34,524 nt of DNA, taken from NCBI GenBank assembly GCA_027064085.1, contig JAMOQH010000140.1, positions 1 to 34,524 of the forward strand. Direction: 5' to 3'. Shown here one piece after another: positions 24,619-31,846 of this stretch. The notes beneath the pieces were generated by a model. It worked only from the letters and a program-made list of their open reading frames with translations. It made no database searches and was not told the origin of the DNA. The stretch comes from a bacterium. GTDB lineage: Bacteria; UBP6; JAFGXH01. Position numbers and translations under genes: made by a program. The stretch's first letter is position 1, and every line of letters starts with the position of its first letter.

Positions 24619-26505
24619 TTAAGAAATTTGTGTTCCAGGATTAATATCTTTATCTAGCGTTAATAAAGATAATTTTTTCTTTTTGCTTGCAGCAAGTATC
24701 ATTCCCTGACTTTCAATTCCCATTAATTTAACTGGTTTTAAATTTGCAATAACAACAACAGTTTTACCAATAAGTTCATCTTTTTGTGGATAATTTTTGG
24801 CAATTCCTGATACAATTTGACGAATTTCACCAATATCAACTATCAACTTATATAATTTTGAGCTTCCCTCTATATTTTCAACAGATAAAACTTTTCCTTC
24901 TCTAAAATCAAGTTTGGAAAAATCATCAATAGTAACTTCATCTTTTAAATTTTTTAGTTTTTTAACAGGCTGAGATTGTTTTTTTTCTTTCTTTTTTTCT
25001 ATTTTAGCAAATAACTTATAGTTTTCATCTTTGATAGATTCTGAATTTAATGTATAAGGTTTTTCTACTTTTGATATATCAAAACTAGGGTCTAAATTTA
25101 ATAAATCAAGTAACTTTTCTCCAGTTTTAGGCAATACAGGGGAGATCATCATTGCAATAAAATACAAAGTATCTAATAAAGTGTACATAACTTCAGTTAA
25201 TCTTTCTTGATTTTCTTCACTAGCTAATTTCCAAGGCTCATTTTTAACTATATACCTATTTGATGCACCAATTAATTTCCATATTTCTTTGATATATTCA
25301 TGAAGATTAAAATTATCTATTAAGTTTTCTGCATTATTAAAAATATTTTCTCTTATTTTTATAAAATCCTCGTCTTTTTCATTTATTTTACTAGGTTTTA
25401 CTATTTTACAATCAAAATACTTTTTCTGCATACTCATAGTTCTAGAAATTAAATTTCCTAAATCATTTGCTAAATCTGAGTTAATTCTATTTTCTAAATT
25501 TTCAATTGAAAAGTTACCATCTGATGCAAAACTATTATCAGAAAGTAAATAATATCTTAATTGCTCACTTCCATATTTTTCCATTATTTCATCGGGTGTA
25601 ATAAAATTTCCTTTTGATGAAGACATTTTTTCACCTTGTAGGTTTAAAAAACCATGTGCAAATACTTTTTTAGGTAGTTTTATACCTGCACTCATAAGCA
25701 TTGCAGGCCAATAGATAGTATGAAAACGAGTAATGTCTTTACCTATCACATGAATAGCATTATTCCAATATTTATCAAAAGTATCGCTACCATATTCAAT
25801 AGCTGTTAAATAATTAATTAAAGCATCATACCAAACATAAATTACATGTTCTGTATCAAAAGGTATTTCAACTCCCCACTTAAATGTATTTCTTGAAACA
25901 GAAAAATCTCTTAAACCACCTTTTATAAAATTAATTATTTCAGATTTTCTTGATTCAGGAATTAAAAAATCATTGTTTTCATGTAAATCTATTAATTGTT
26001 GCTCGTAATTTGTTAATTTAAAAAAATAATTCTCTTCTTCCTGCCATTTAGCTTCTGTTTTATGAATAGGACATATTTTGCCATTTTCTAGTTCTTTTTC
26101 AGTATAAAATGTTTCACAACCATCACAATAATATCCACCATAATTTTTTTTGTAAATATCACCTTTATCAAATGCTTGTTGGATTAACTTTTTAGCAATT
26201 TCTTCGTGGTCTGAATCACTAGTTCTGATAAATCTATTATAACTGATATCCATATCTTTAAAAACTGATTTTATATCATGAGCCATTTCATCACAGTATG
26301 ATTTAGCATCTTTACCATTTTCGAGAGCTTTTTTTTCAACTTTTTGAGAATGTTCATCCATTCCTGTAGAAAAGAATACATCATAACCCTTTGCTCGTTT
26401 AAATCTTGCAATCATATCAGTAGAAACGACTTCCCATGCAAAACCTAAATGCATTCTTGAATTAGGATAAACTATAGCTGTTGTAATATAAAAACTTTTT
26501 TTCAT
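24619..26505 (-). CDS. metG: Methionyl-tRNA synthetase with C-terminal tRNA-binding domain
   Basis: A 628-residue class I synthetase that charges tRNA-Met. The ATP motif HLGFA (HIGH class) is at 19-23 and KMSSSKGN at 293-300 (KMSKS loop). A zinc knuckle with CDGC and CPIH lies at about 125-147, as in the one-zinc bacterial form. The anticodon-binding helical region follows. Residues from about 525 on form an EMAP/Arc1p-like tRNA-binding OB fold (FSKLDFREGKVLSVENIEGS, MGIESQGMIL), joined by a Lys-rich linker (KIEKKKEKKQSQPVKKLKN). The start overlaps the upstream stop by one base (TAATG) and GAGG lies upstream, so it is coupled to the ricT-like gene. It is the last gene of a holB-ricT-metG operon. 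Confidence 0.97.
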   Translation of the reverse strand: MKKSFYITTAIVYPNSRMHLGFAWEVVSTDMIARFKRAKGYDVFFSTGMDEHSQKVEKKALENGKDAKSYCDEMAHDIKSVFKDMDISYNRFIRTSDSDHEEIAKKLIQQAFDKGDIYKKNYGGYYCDGCETFYTEKELENGKICPIHKTEAKWQEEENYFFKLTNYEQQLIDLHENNDFLIPESRKSEIINFIKGGLRDFSVSRNTFKWGVEIPFDTEHVIYVWYDALINYLTAIEYGSDTFDKYWNNAIHVIGKDITRFHTIYWPAMLMSAGIKLPKKVFAHGFLNLQGEKMSSSKGNFITPDEIMEKYGSEQLRYYLLSDNSFASDGNFSIENLENRINSDLANDLGNLISRTMSMQKKYFDCKIVKPSKINEKDEDFIKIRENIFNNAENLIDNFNLHEYIKEIWKLIGASNRYIVKNEPWKLASEENQERLTEVMYTLLDTLYFIAMMISPVLPKTGEKLLDLLNLDPSFDISKVEKPYTLNSESIKDENYKLFAKIEKKKEKKQSQPVKKLKNLKDEVTIDDFSKLDFREGKVLSVENIEGSSKLYKLIVDIGEIRQIVSGIAKNYPQKDELIGKTVVVIANLKPVKLMGIESQGMILAASKKKKLSLLTLDKDINPGTQIS

Positions 26506-27290
26506 TAATTTACCTCTTTATTATTTTTATTATTAGGTTTATAATTTTTTGATTTATTTTTATTATACTTAGGTTTAAATTTTTTGTTTTTATTTTTATT
26601 ATAAGTATTAGGAGAATTAGTTACTCCATTATTACGAGGAGCCTTATCACAATTTTGACATTTTTCAGAATTTTCTTCAAATTTTAAACAGCACATAAAT
26701 CTTCCACAAACACCAATTAATTTATCACTGTTTCCTGAACCATTTTGTTTTGCATCATCTAGAGAAACTGGTAGAAAAGTTCCCATAAAGCTATGACAGC
26801 ACAATTCTCTGCCACAAACACCTATACCTCCTATAATTTGAGCTTGGTCTCTAACTCCTATTTGCCTCATCTCTATCCTAGCTTTTAATCTAGATGCTAA
26901 ATCTTTTACCAATGCTCTAAAATCTACTCTTCCATCTGCAGTAAAGTAAAAAATCACTTTAGATGAATGCAACATATATTTTACATCTACAATTTTCATT
27001 TTCATATTTCTATAGATAATTTTTTCTAAACAGTACTGTTTGGCAATATGTTCTAGTTCTTTTTTAGTTTCTAAAAAGATTAAATCTTTATTTGTTGCAA
27101 TTCTGATTATTTTAGGGTGTTCATTTTTTAGAGTCTCATCATCTAGAGAAACTTTCTTTTTTACATCTGCAACAGTAATTCCTCTTTCGCTTTCAACAAC
27201 AACTTTTTCTCCTAGTTTAATATCTTTTTCTATTATATAATTTAAAATTTTTGGTGAATTATCTATTGTTACGCTTAATAAATTCTTCAT
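26505..27290 (-). CDS. ricT: PSP1-domain protein (RicT/YaaT-like)
   Basis: 261 residues with a PSP1 C-terminal domain. In Bacillus subtilis RicT (YaaT), in a complex with RicA and RicF, carries Fe-S clusters and affects RNase Y processing, sporulation and competence. The visible marks are EKVVVESERGITVADV, VIFYFTADGRVDFRALVKDL, the Cys block IGGIGVCGRELCCHSF and VCGRFMCCLKFEENSEKC, then CQNC. The tail after about 220 is a low-complexity Lys/Asn/Pro stretch (NKNKNKKFKPKYNKNKSKN), probably disordered and RNA-binding; this tail is unusually long. The start overlaps the holB stop (ATGA). In this organism the function is inferred from the family. The adjacency to holB and metG is a known arrangement for this family. 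Confidence 0.85.
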   Translation of the reverse strand: MKNLLSVTIDNSPKILNYIIEKDIKLGEKVVVESERGITVADVKKKVSLDDETLKNEHPKIIRIATNKDLIFLETKKELEHIAKQYCLEKIIYRNMKMKIVDVKYMLHSSKVIFYFTADGRVDFRALVKDLASRLKARIEMRQIGVRDQAQIIGGIGVCGRELCCHSFMGTFLPVSLDDAKQNGSGNSDKLIGVCGRFMCCLKFEENSEKCQNCDKAPRNNGVTNSPNTYNKNKNKKFKPKYNKNKSKNYKPNNKNNKEVN

Positions 27291-28303
27291 ACTATGCCCC
27301 TTTTTAAAAAACTTATAAAATAATTCTCAAATGCTGTTTCAATGTTTACATTTGTTAAAATTTGATTTTGTAAGTTACTTATTTTCTCCCCTTCTTGTAT
27401 TAAGATATTACTATCATTAGTAGATATCTTCTCAATGACATTAATATAATCAAAATTCAACAATAAGTTTTTTGATAATTTTGAATTAAATATTAATGCA
27501 TCCCTTATTATACTTTTCAGTATTTCAAGAAAAAATGCCAAAAAGTAAAAATTTTCCCCTTTAAATTCTTTTATTATTTTTTTTATATATTTTATTAAAT
27601 TTGCTAACTTAGTGTTATTTTGTAATAATATAATTTCAATAAATTCTTTTCTAAGATTTAGTATATTATTTTCAATTATTTCTTTAGCAATAGTCATTGA
27701 GCCTTGAGAAATAGAAGCAATGATTTTTAAATTATTATCTTCTAAAGAATTGTATTCTAATTTTAATTTGGCATAAATAACCTCTTTACTTAATGGAGAA
27801 AATAATATCTTTTGGCACCTTGATAAAATTGTATCAGGTAATTTTGATATTTTAGATGCAGTTAGTATGAAAACAGTATTGGGTGGAGGCTCTTCTAGTG
27901 TTTTTAGTAATGCATTAGAGCTTGAAATATTCATTTGTTCTGCATCCTCAATTAAAATAACTTTATATTTACCATTATAGGCTTTGTAAGCTATTTTTTC
28001 TTCGATTTGTCTAATCTTATCTATTTTTATAATTTCTTTGGTTGAATTGGGCTTAATATGTATTAAATCAATAAAACTATTTTTTTCTATTTTTATACAA
28101 TTACTACACTTATTACATGGATTTAAAGTTGGTGTTGGATTTTTACAATTAATTAACTTGATAAAAACTTTGGCAACTAAGGACTTCCCTATGCCAGAAA
28201 TACCATCAAATAGATAAGCTTGAGCAATTGAGTCATTCAAATATGCTTTTTGTAGGATAGAGATTGCTCTATCTTGTTCTTCTATATCATAAAATGTTTT
28301 CAT
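27287..28303 (-). CDS. holB: DNA polymerase III subunit delta prime
   Basis: 338 residues from the ATG at 28303. An in-frame ATG at 28357 would begin inside the tmRNA gene and is rejected. This is the clamp-loader subunit that sits opposite delta in the tau/gamma complex. Marks are an intact P-loop GISGIGKS at 34-41, a zinc-binding Cys group in INCKNPTPTLNPCNKCSNC, the DEAD-like VILIEDAEQMN, NALLKTLEEPPPNT and the sensor/arginine-finger SRCQKI. Many delta prime proteins have lost a functional Walker A; here it is complete, so an ATP-binding role cannot be excluded. The C-terminal half is Ile/Asn/Lys-rich and poorly conserved, as usual. The ribosome binding site is weak (AAAGAT). It starts 21 bases after the 3' end of tmRNA. 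Confidence 0.9.
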   Translation of the reverse strand: MKTFYDIEEQDRAISILQKAYLNDSIAQAYLFDGISGIGKSLVAKVFIKLINCKNPTPTLNPCNKCSNCIKIEKNSFIDLIHIKPNSTKEIIKIDKIRQIEEKIAYKAYNGKYKVILIEDAEQMNISSSNALLKTLEEPPPNTVFILTASKISKLPDTILSRCQKILFSPLSKEVIYAKLKLEYNSLEDNNLKIIASISQGSMTIAKEIIENNILNLRKEFIEIILLQNNTKLANLIKYIKKIIKEFKGENFYFLAFFLEILKSIIRDALIFNSKLSKNLLLNFDYINVIEKISTNDSNILIQEGEKISNLQNQILTNVNIETAFENYFISFLKRGIV

Positions 28304-28323
28304 ATAATCTTTTATATAAAGTT

Positions 28324-28680
28324 TGGTGGAGACGGCGGGAATCGAACCCGCGTCCAAGAAACCTCAAATAGCTCTAGATACATGTTTTCCACTTATTAAG
28401 TTAAGGAAGTGAACGAATCAAGTGGCAAATTTCCCACTTCCCCAGCCACTGAAAGTTTAATTCTATCAGCCAGTGCACAACTTCAAGAACGAGCCTACTT
28501 TAGGACTCGCATTGTTACCACCCATAGGCAAGACAGCAACAATACGGCTACTTTTTAATTAAGCAGCTAATGCGAAATTTTCTTCGCCAGTTAAATTTGT
28601 TTGCACCGATTAAGGATCAGGAGCAACATCCACATGCCAAAACAATTCAAGCCGTTTCCAGTCGAAACCTTAACGTCCCC
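28324..28680 (-). ncRNA. ssrA: Transfer-messenger RNA (tmRNA), one-piece
   Basis: 357 bases. The 5' end GGGGACG (complement of 28674-28680) pairs with CGUCUCC in the 3' tail, which ends in an encoded CCA (complement of 28324-28326). The tRNA-like half has the T-arm sequence GGGTTCGATTCCCGCC. The tag reading frame lies at 28559-28606 and ends in ALAA plus UAA. Reading back from the stop, the frame gives VQTNLTGEENFALAA. The base four before the GUG is A, which matches the conserved position in known tmRNAs, so GUG is the probable resume codon. With SmpB it rescues stalled ribosomes and marks the product for proteolysis. It has its own promoter. Confidence 0.95.
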
Positions 28681-28689
28681 AAACATCAT

Positions 28690-28718
28690 AACATAACATA
28701 TATACTTGTTTTAAGCAA
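28690..28718 (-). promoter_or_regulatory. Promoter of the tmRNA gene
   Basis: Reading leftwards, TTGCTT (complement of 28713-28718) and TATGTT (complement of 28690-28695) are 17 bases apart, placing transcription start near 28683, at the mature 5' end of the tmRNA. Confidence 0.55.
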
Positions 28719-28733
28719 ATATAAAGAAAAAAA

Positions 28734-28821
28734 TGTAGTAGCAAAGTAGTAATGTCCTATTTGGGCAAAGTAGAAATGTCCTATTTTATGTTATATTCTT
28801 AATAAGATTTTCTTGATTTTT
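28734..28821. repeat. Dispersed repeat, copy B (mobile-element end-like)
   Basis: Second copy of the repeat at 16826-16912 in the same orientation. Its two internal units are more complete here: GCAAAGTAGTAATGTCC plus TATTTG, then GGCAAAGTAGAAATGTCC plus TATTTT. Both copies run through TATGTTATA and TTAATAAGATTTTCTTGA and then diverge. No reading frame of transposase size follows. It sits between the tmRNA promoter and a secreted-protein gene. Confidence 0.75.
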
Positions 28822-28911
28822 CTTATTTACATTTAGTTTATTTTCAAATGAACCCAAGATAAAATAAGCATCTTTAATTTTATAATATTGTATATTTATT
28901 TTATTCACAAC

Positions 28912-29736
28912 TTACTCTTTTTTTAATAATTTGCCACATATTTCATATCTTTTTTTAATTCCTTTATCGAAATTTTTCATATTACAATTTAAAAACTTTT
29001 CATTATATTTTTTGTTATATTTATTTATTTTTTTAAGCTCTTTGTCAAAATCTTTAATACATTTTTTTATCCAATTATCTTTTTTACTATTGACTTCTTT
29101 TAACATTTTAAGTCTTTGATTTGGATTAACAGTAGGTAATGCATCAATAACTTCACCTAACACCATAACTTTACACTTAGTTTTTTTAACATTTAAGCTA
29201 TTTTTACTTTTTTTCTTTTCATTCAGGAAGATAGCAAATCTTCCTAAACTTATAATTTCAGGATTTCCAATTTTTCTTGCATCAATATCAAAATAAAAAG
29301 CATCAGATTTTTTTGACCATAAAAGATGATTAAGTTTATAATAATCTATAGAACCCAGTATTTCAAATGGAGCAAACTCTCCCTCTTCCATTTTATCTCC
29401 AATATCAATTTCAACATATTTTTTACTCACAACATCTAAAATGGTAAAGCTTATGTTTTCTAAATCAGAATCAACAAATACGATTTTCTTGGAATTAGGA
29501 GCCCAATAATACCTAGCAGAGTGTAAAAGGATATCTAATTCCTCTGACTTATTACCGCTATTTAGAGTAACAAATTCCTTCGCTTTATATTTTATAGAAT
29601 ATTTACCATTTGGAGAAGACTTTTTATCATGTAAAAACTCCCCATTTCCCTCATCTATTCTTTTGAAATTATAAGCATTACTTTCAGTTGTAAAAGCTAA
29701 TAATAAAAATATTACTAGTATTAAAATCCACCTCAT
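28912..29736 (-). CDS. Secreted or periplasmic protein, PD40-like strands
   Basis: 274 residues. The signal peptide probably ends after SNA (Ala21), with no lipobox. The first half has spaced motifs typical of TolB-like (PD40) blades: SPNGKYSIKYKAKE, YYWAPNSKKIVFVDSD and LLWSKKSDAFYFDID. They are spaced irregularly, so a partial propeller or a sandwich is possible. The C-terminal third (about 195-274) is very Lys-rich, helical and holds four Cys (CKVMV, KKCIKDF, LNCNMKN, YEICGKL). I do not recognise a family and assign no enzyme function. AAGGAG precedes the ATG by 6 bases. A 46-codon ORF ends 19 bases upstream and may be co-transcribed. Confidence 0.6.
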   Translation of the reverse strand: MRWILILVIFLLLAFTTESNAYNFKRIDEGNGEFLHDKKSSPNGKYSIKYKAKEFVTLNSGNKSEELDILLHSARYYWAPNSKKIVFVDSDLENISFTILDVVSKKYVEIDIGDKMEEGEFAPFEILGSIDYYKLNHLLWSKKSDAFYFDIDARKIGNPEIISLGRFAIFLNEKKKSKNSLNVKKTKCKVMVLGEVIDALPTVNPNQRLKMLKEVNSKKDNWIKKCIKDFDKELKKINKYNKKYNEKFLNCNMKNFDKGIKKRYEICGKLLKKE

Positions 29737-29755
29737 ATTACACTCCTTGCAGTAT

Positions 29756-29896
29756 TTACCCTACTTTTTTTAAACCTTTCAGCAATAGTTTTAAAATCAA
29801 AACTCCATCTAAGAATATCACGGGAGAAGCTTTATACTTTCCATCTCTATTTTTTTTATCTACTTGTTTGACGAATTTTTTATTAATTTCTTTCAT
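29756..29896 (-). CDS. Possible small basic protein (46 residues)
   Basis: A 46-residue reading frame, not recognised: it starts MKEINKKFVKQVDKKNRDGK and ends in a hydrophobic-basic helix (VLILKLLLKGLKKVG). GAGGG lies 9 bases before the ATG and a plausible promoter lies further upstream (29930-29958). The Lys-rich start with a leucine-rich end could be an amphipathic peptide. It may equally be the tail of a decayed gene or chance, since AT-rich DNA often yields Lys/Asn frames. It is placed just upstream of the secreted-protein gene in the same direction. Confidence 0.35.
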   Translation of the reverse strand: MKEINKKFVKQVDKKNRDGKYKASPVIFLDGVLILKLLLKGLKKVG

Positions 29897-30163
29897 ATTA
29901 TTATTCCCTCAGTTTAATAAACTTACATTATTTTACAATAAATTAATAGCTTATACAAGTTTTCTATGATTGTGATGTCATCAGGTTATTAAAAAAATAT
30001 CAACCCTATATATAATTATTTTTTTAGTAGTTTTAATTATCATGAGGTTAAGACTTTAAATAGTTGTTTTTTTATTTTGATATTAGGGGGTAGTCTAAAA
30101 TAAAAGTTTTCTATTAAGTCTAAAAATTTTGTTTATTTTCTATTATTCTATTGTTTAATTAAG
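29897..30163. other. AT-rich intergenic stretch upstream of the small ORF
   Basis: Between the small ORF and the lipase-like gene. It contains the leftward promoter candidate at 29930-29958 and an odd palindrome TGATGTCATCA near 29975. The remaining bases hold no reading frame or hairpin I would defend; the 3' end of the lipase transcript must also lie here. Confidence 0.45.
29930..29958 (-). promoter_or_regulatory. Candidate promoter for the small ORF and secreted protein
   Basis: Reading leftwards, TTGTAT (complement of 29953-29958) and TAAAAT (complement of 29930-29935) are 17 bases apart, 34 bases before the small ORF start. Confidence 0.45.
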
Positions 30164-31099
30164 TTAAATATGACTATTATCTTTTAACCAATTAATTAAA
30201 TCACTAATTATTTCATCTTTATTGATTTCATTAATTAACTCATGTCTTGCATCTTTATATAATTTAAGAGTGATATTTTTAATTCCCCTTGACTTATAAA
30301 CATTATAAATTTTGGTTATTCCTTTAGAGTATCCGCCTACAGGATCTGCCGTTCCTGACATAATATAAATTTTTAAATCTTTATTGATACTATCAATTTT
30401 TTCTAATTTATTTACATCAAGAGTTCCTTTTATCATATCTTGAAAGAATTTAGTTGTACAAATAAAACCGCATAATGGGTCATTAATATATTTATCTACT
30501 TGTTTATTATCTCTACCTAGCCAATCAAAATCTGTTCTATTTGGTTTAAATTTTTTATTAAAGTCGCCAAATGTCAAAGCATTTAATAATTTTGATTTAC
30601 CATGTTTACCAAGTCTTAATTCTTCAAGTTTAGCGATTTTAACTCCAGCTTTACCTAATAATCCAGGGTTTTGAGCTGTTCCTGAAAGTATTGCACCATT
30701 AAGATTTTCGTCAAATTTAGTTATATAGTCTCTAACTAAAACGGAACCCATGCTATGTCCAAATAAGAAAAATGGTAAATTTGGATAATCTTTTTTTATT
30801 TTAATTGTTAAACTATGAATATCTTCAACAACTTGCTCCCAACCATTTTTATCTGTAAAATAACCAATTTCAGATTCATTTTTTGCTGTTTTACCGTGTC
30901 CTCTATGGTCATGGATATAAACAATAAATCCTTCATTTGTCAACTTGTTTGCAAAATATTCATATCTTGCTTTATGCTCAGCCATACCATGATTTAGTTG
31001 AATAATAGCTTTTATATTATCTATTTTATCTGGACTCCACTTTATTGCAGATATGTCTTTACCATCTGTAGCAGGGAAATAAAAATCTTCTCTTTTCAT
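30164..31099 (-). CDS. Alpha/beta hydrolase, monoacylglycerol-lipase type
   Basis: A 311-residue soluble serine hydrolase (Hydrolase_4 family, as in monoacylglycerol lipase and lysophospholipase PldB). Visible landmarks are the oxyanion strand IQLNHGMAEH, HDHRGHGKT, the nucleophile Ser116 in GHSMGS, Asp252 in SGTADPVGG and His286 in DARHEL, a complete catalytic triad. The substrate is probably an acylglycerol or lysophospholipid, but similar folds act as esterases. There is no signal peptide, so it is likely cytosolic. AAGGA precedes the ATG, and the transaldolase stop lies 11 bases upstream, so the two are probably one transcript. Confidence 0.85.
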   Translation of the reverse strand: MKREDFYFPATDGKDISAIKWSPDKIDNIKAIIQLNHGMAEHKARYEYFANKLTNEGFIVYIHDHRGHGKTAKNESEIGYFTDKNGWEQVVEDIHSLTIKIKKDYPNLPFFLFGHSMGSVLVRDYITKFDENLNGAILSGTAQNPGLLGKAGVKIAKLEELRLGKHGKSKLLNALTFGDFNKKFKPNRTDFDWLGRDNKQVDKYINDPLCGFICTTKFFQDMIKGTLDVNKLEKIDSINKDLKIYIMSGTADPVGGYSKGITKIYNVYKSRGIKNITLKLYKDARHELINEINKDEIISDLINWLKDNSHI

Positions 31100-31110
31100 A
31101 ATAAATCCTT

Positions 31111-31752
31111 TTAATGAGACTCATTCCAATCTTTTAAGAATTTTTCAACACCAATATCTGTTAAAGGGTGCTTAATCATTTGTTGTATTACTTTATAAGG
31201 TATAGTTGCAATATCTGCTCCAGCTTTTGCTGCCTCTAAAACATGTAATGGATGCCTTACAGATGCTGCAATAACCTCTGTTTGAATACCATAAGTTTCA
31301 AAAATTTCCATAATATCCTCAATTAAATCCATTCCATAAAAAGAAGTATCATCAACTCTTCCAATAAATGGAGATACATAAGTTGCTCCAGCTTTTGCTG
31401 CTAATAATGCTTGATTTGTAGAAAATACCAATGTAACATTAGTTTTAATACCTTTTGATGACAATATTTTAACTGCCTTTAAGCCTTCAGCGGTCATTGG
31501 TATTTTAATTACTATATTATCATGAATTTTAATAAGCTCCATTGCTTCTTCTACCATCTTTTCTGATTCTAAACTGATAACTTCTGCAGAAATAGGGCCA
31601 TCAATAATTTTAGTTATTTCTGTGATAACTTCTTCAAATTTTCTACCTGATTTAGCTATTAAAGATGGATTAGTAGTAACTCCATCAATAACTCCTAATT
31701 CGTTAACTTCTTTGATTTCGGATATAATTGCTGTGTCGATAAAAATTTTCAT
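31111..31752 (-). CDS. tal: Small-subunit type transaldolase (TalC-like)
   Basis: 213 residues, normal for the short transaldolase / fructose-6-phosphate aldolase family. Transfers a dihydroxyacetone unit between sugar phosphates in the pentose phosphate pathway. The Schiff-base Lys83 is in [12 protein letters not shown], and FIDTA and VTTNPSL mark the N-terminus. The residues that separate the two activities point to transaldolase: Glu57 (ISAEVISLE) and Phe129 (VSPFIGR), where fructose-6-phosphate aldolases carry Gln and Tyr. AAGGAG precedes the ATG. Together with rpe (6228-6899) it supplies two non-oxidative pathway steps in this window. Confidence 0.93.
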   Translation of the reverse strand: MKIFIDTAIISEIKEVNELGVIDGVTTNPSLIAKSGRKFEEVITEITKIIDGPISAEVISLESEKMVEEAMELIKIHDNIVIKIPMTAEGLKAVKILSSKGIKTNVTLVFSTNQALLAAKAGATYVSPFIGRVDDTSFYGMDLIEDIMEIFETYGIQTEVIAASVRHPLHVLEAAKAGADIATIPYKVIQQMIKHPLTDIGVEKFLKDWNESH

Positions 31753-31776
31753 ATTTACTCCTTAAAAATATGTTTT

Positions 31777-31805
31777 AAGCTATGATATTATTATTAATAT
31801 GTCAA
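31777..31805 (-). promoter_or_regulatory. Promoter of the transaldolase and hydrolase genes
   Basis: Reading leftwards, a perfect TTGACA (complement of 31800-31805) has TAGCTT (complement of 31777-31782) 17 bases on. The -10 is weak (three of six), so the exact start is unsure. Confidence 0.4.
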
Positions 31806-31846
31806 GGCAAAATATTAAATTTATATATTTTATTTTTTAAAATTGA

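Noticed and set aside
28304-28357. An 18-residue N-terminal extension of holB (starting MDAGSIPAVST)
   Set aside because: These codons read through the 3' end of the tmRNA gene (T-arm and acceptor). The ATG at 28303 gives a normal delta prime start.
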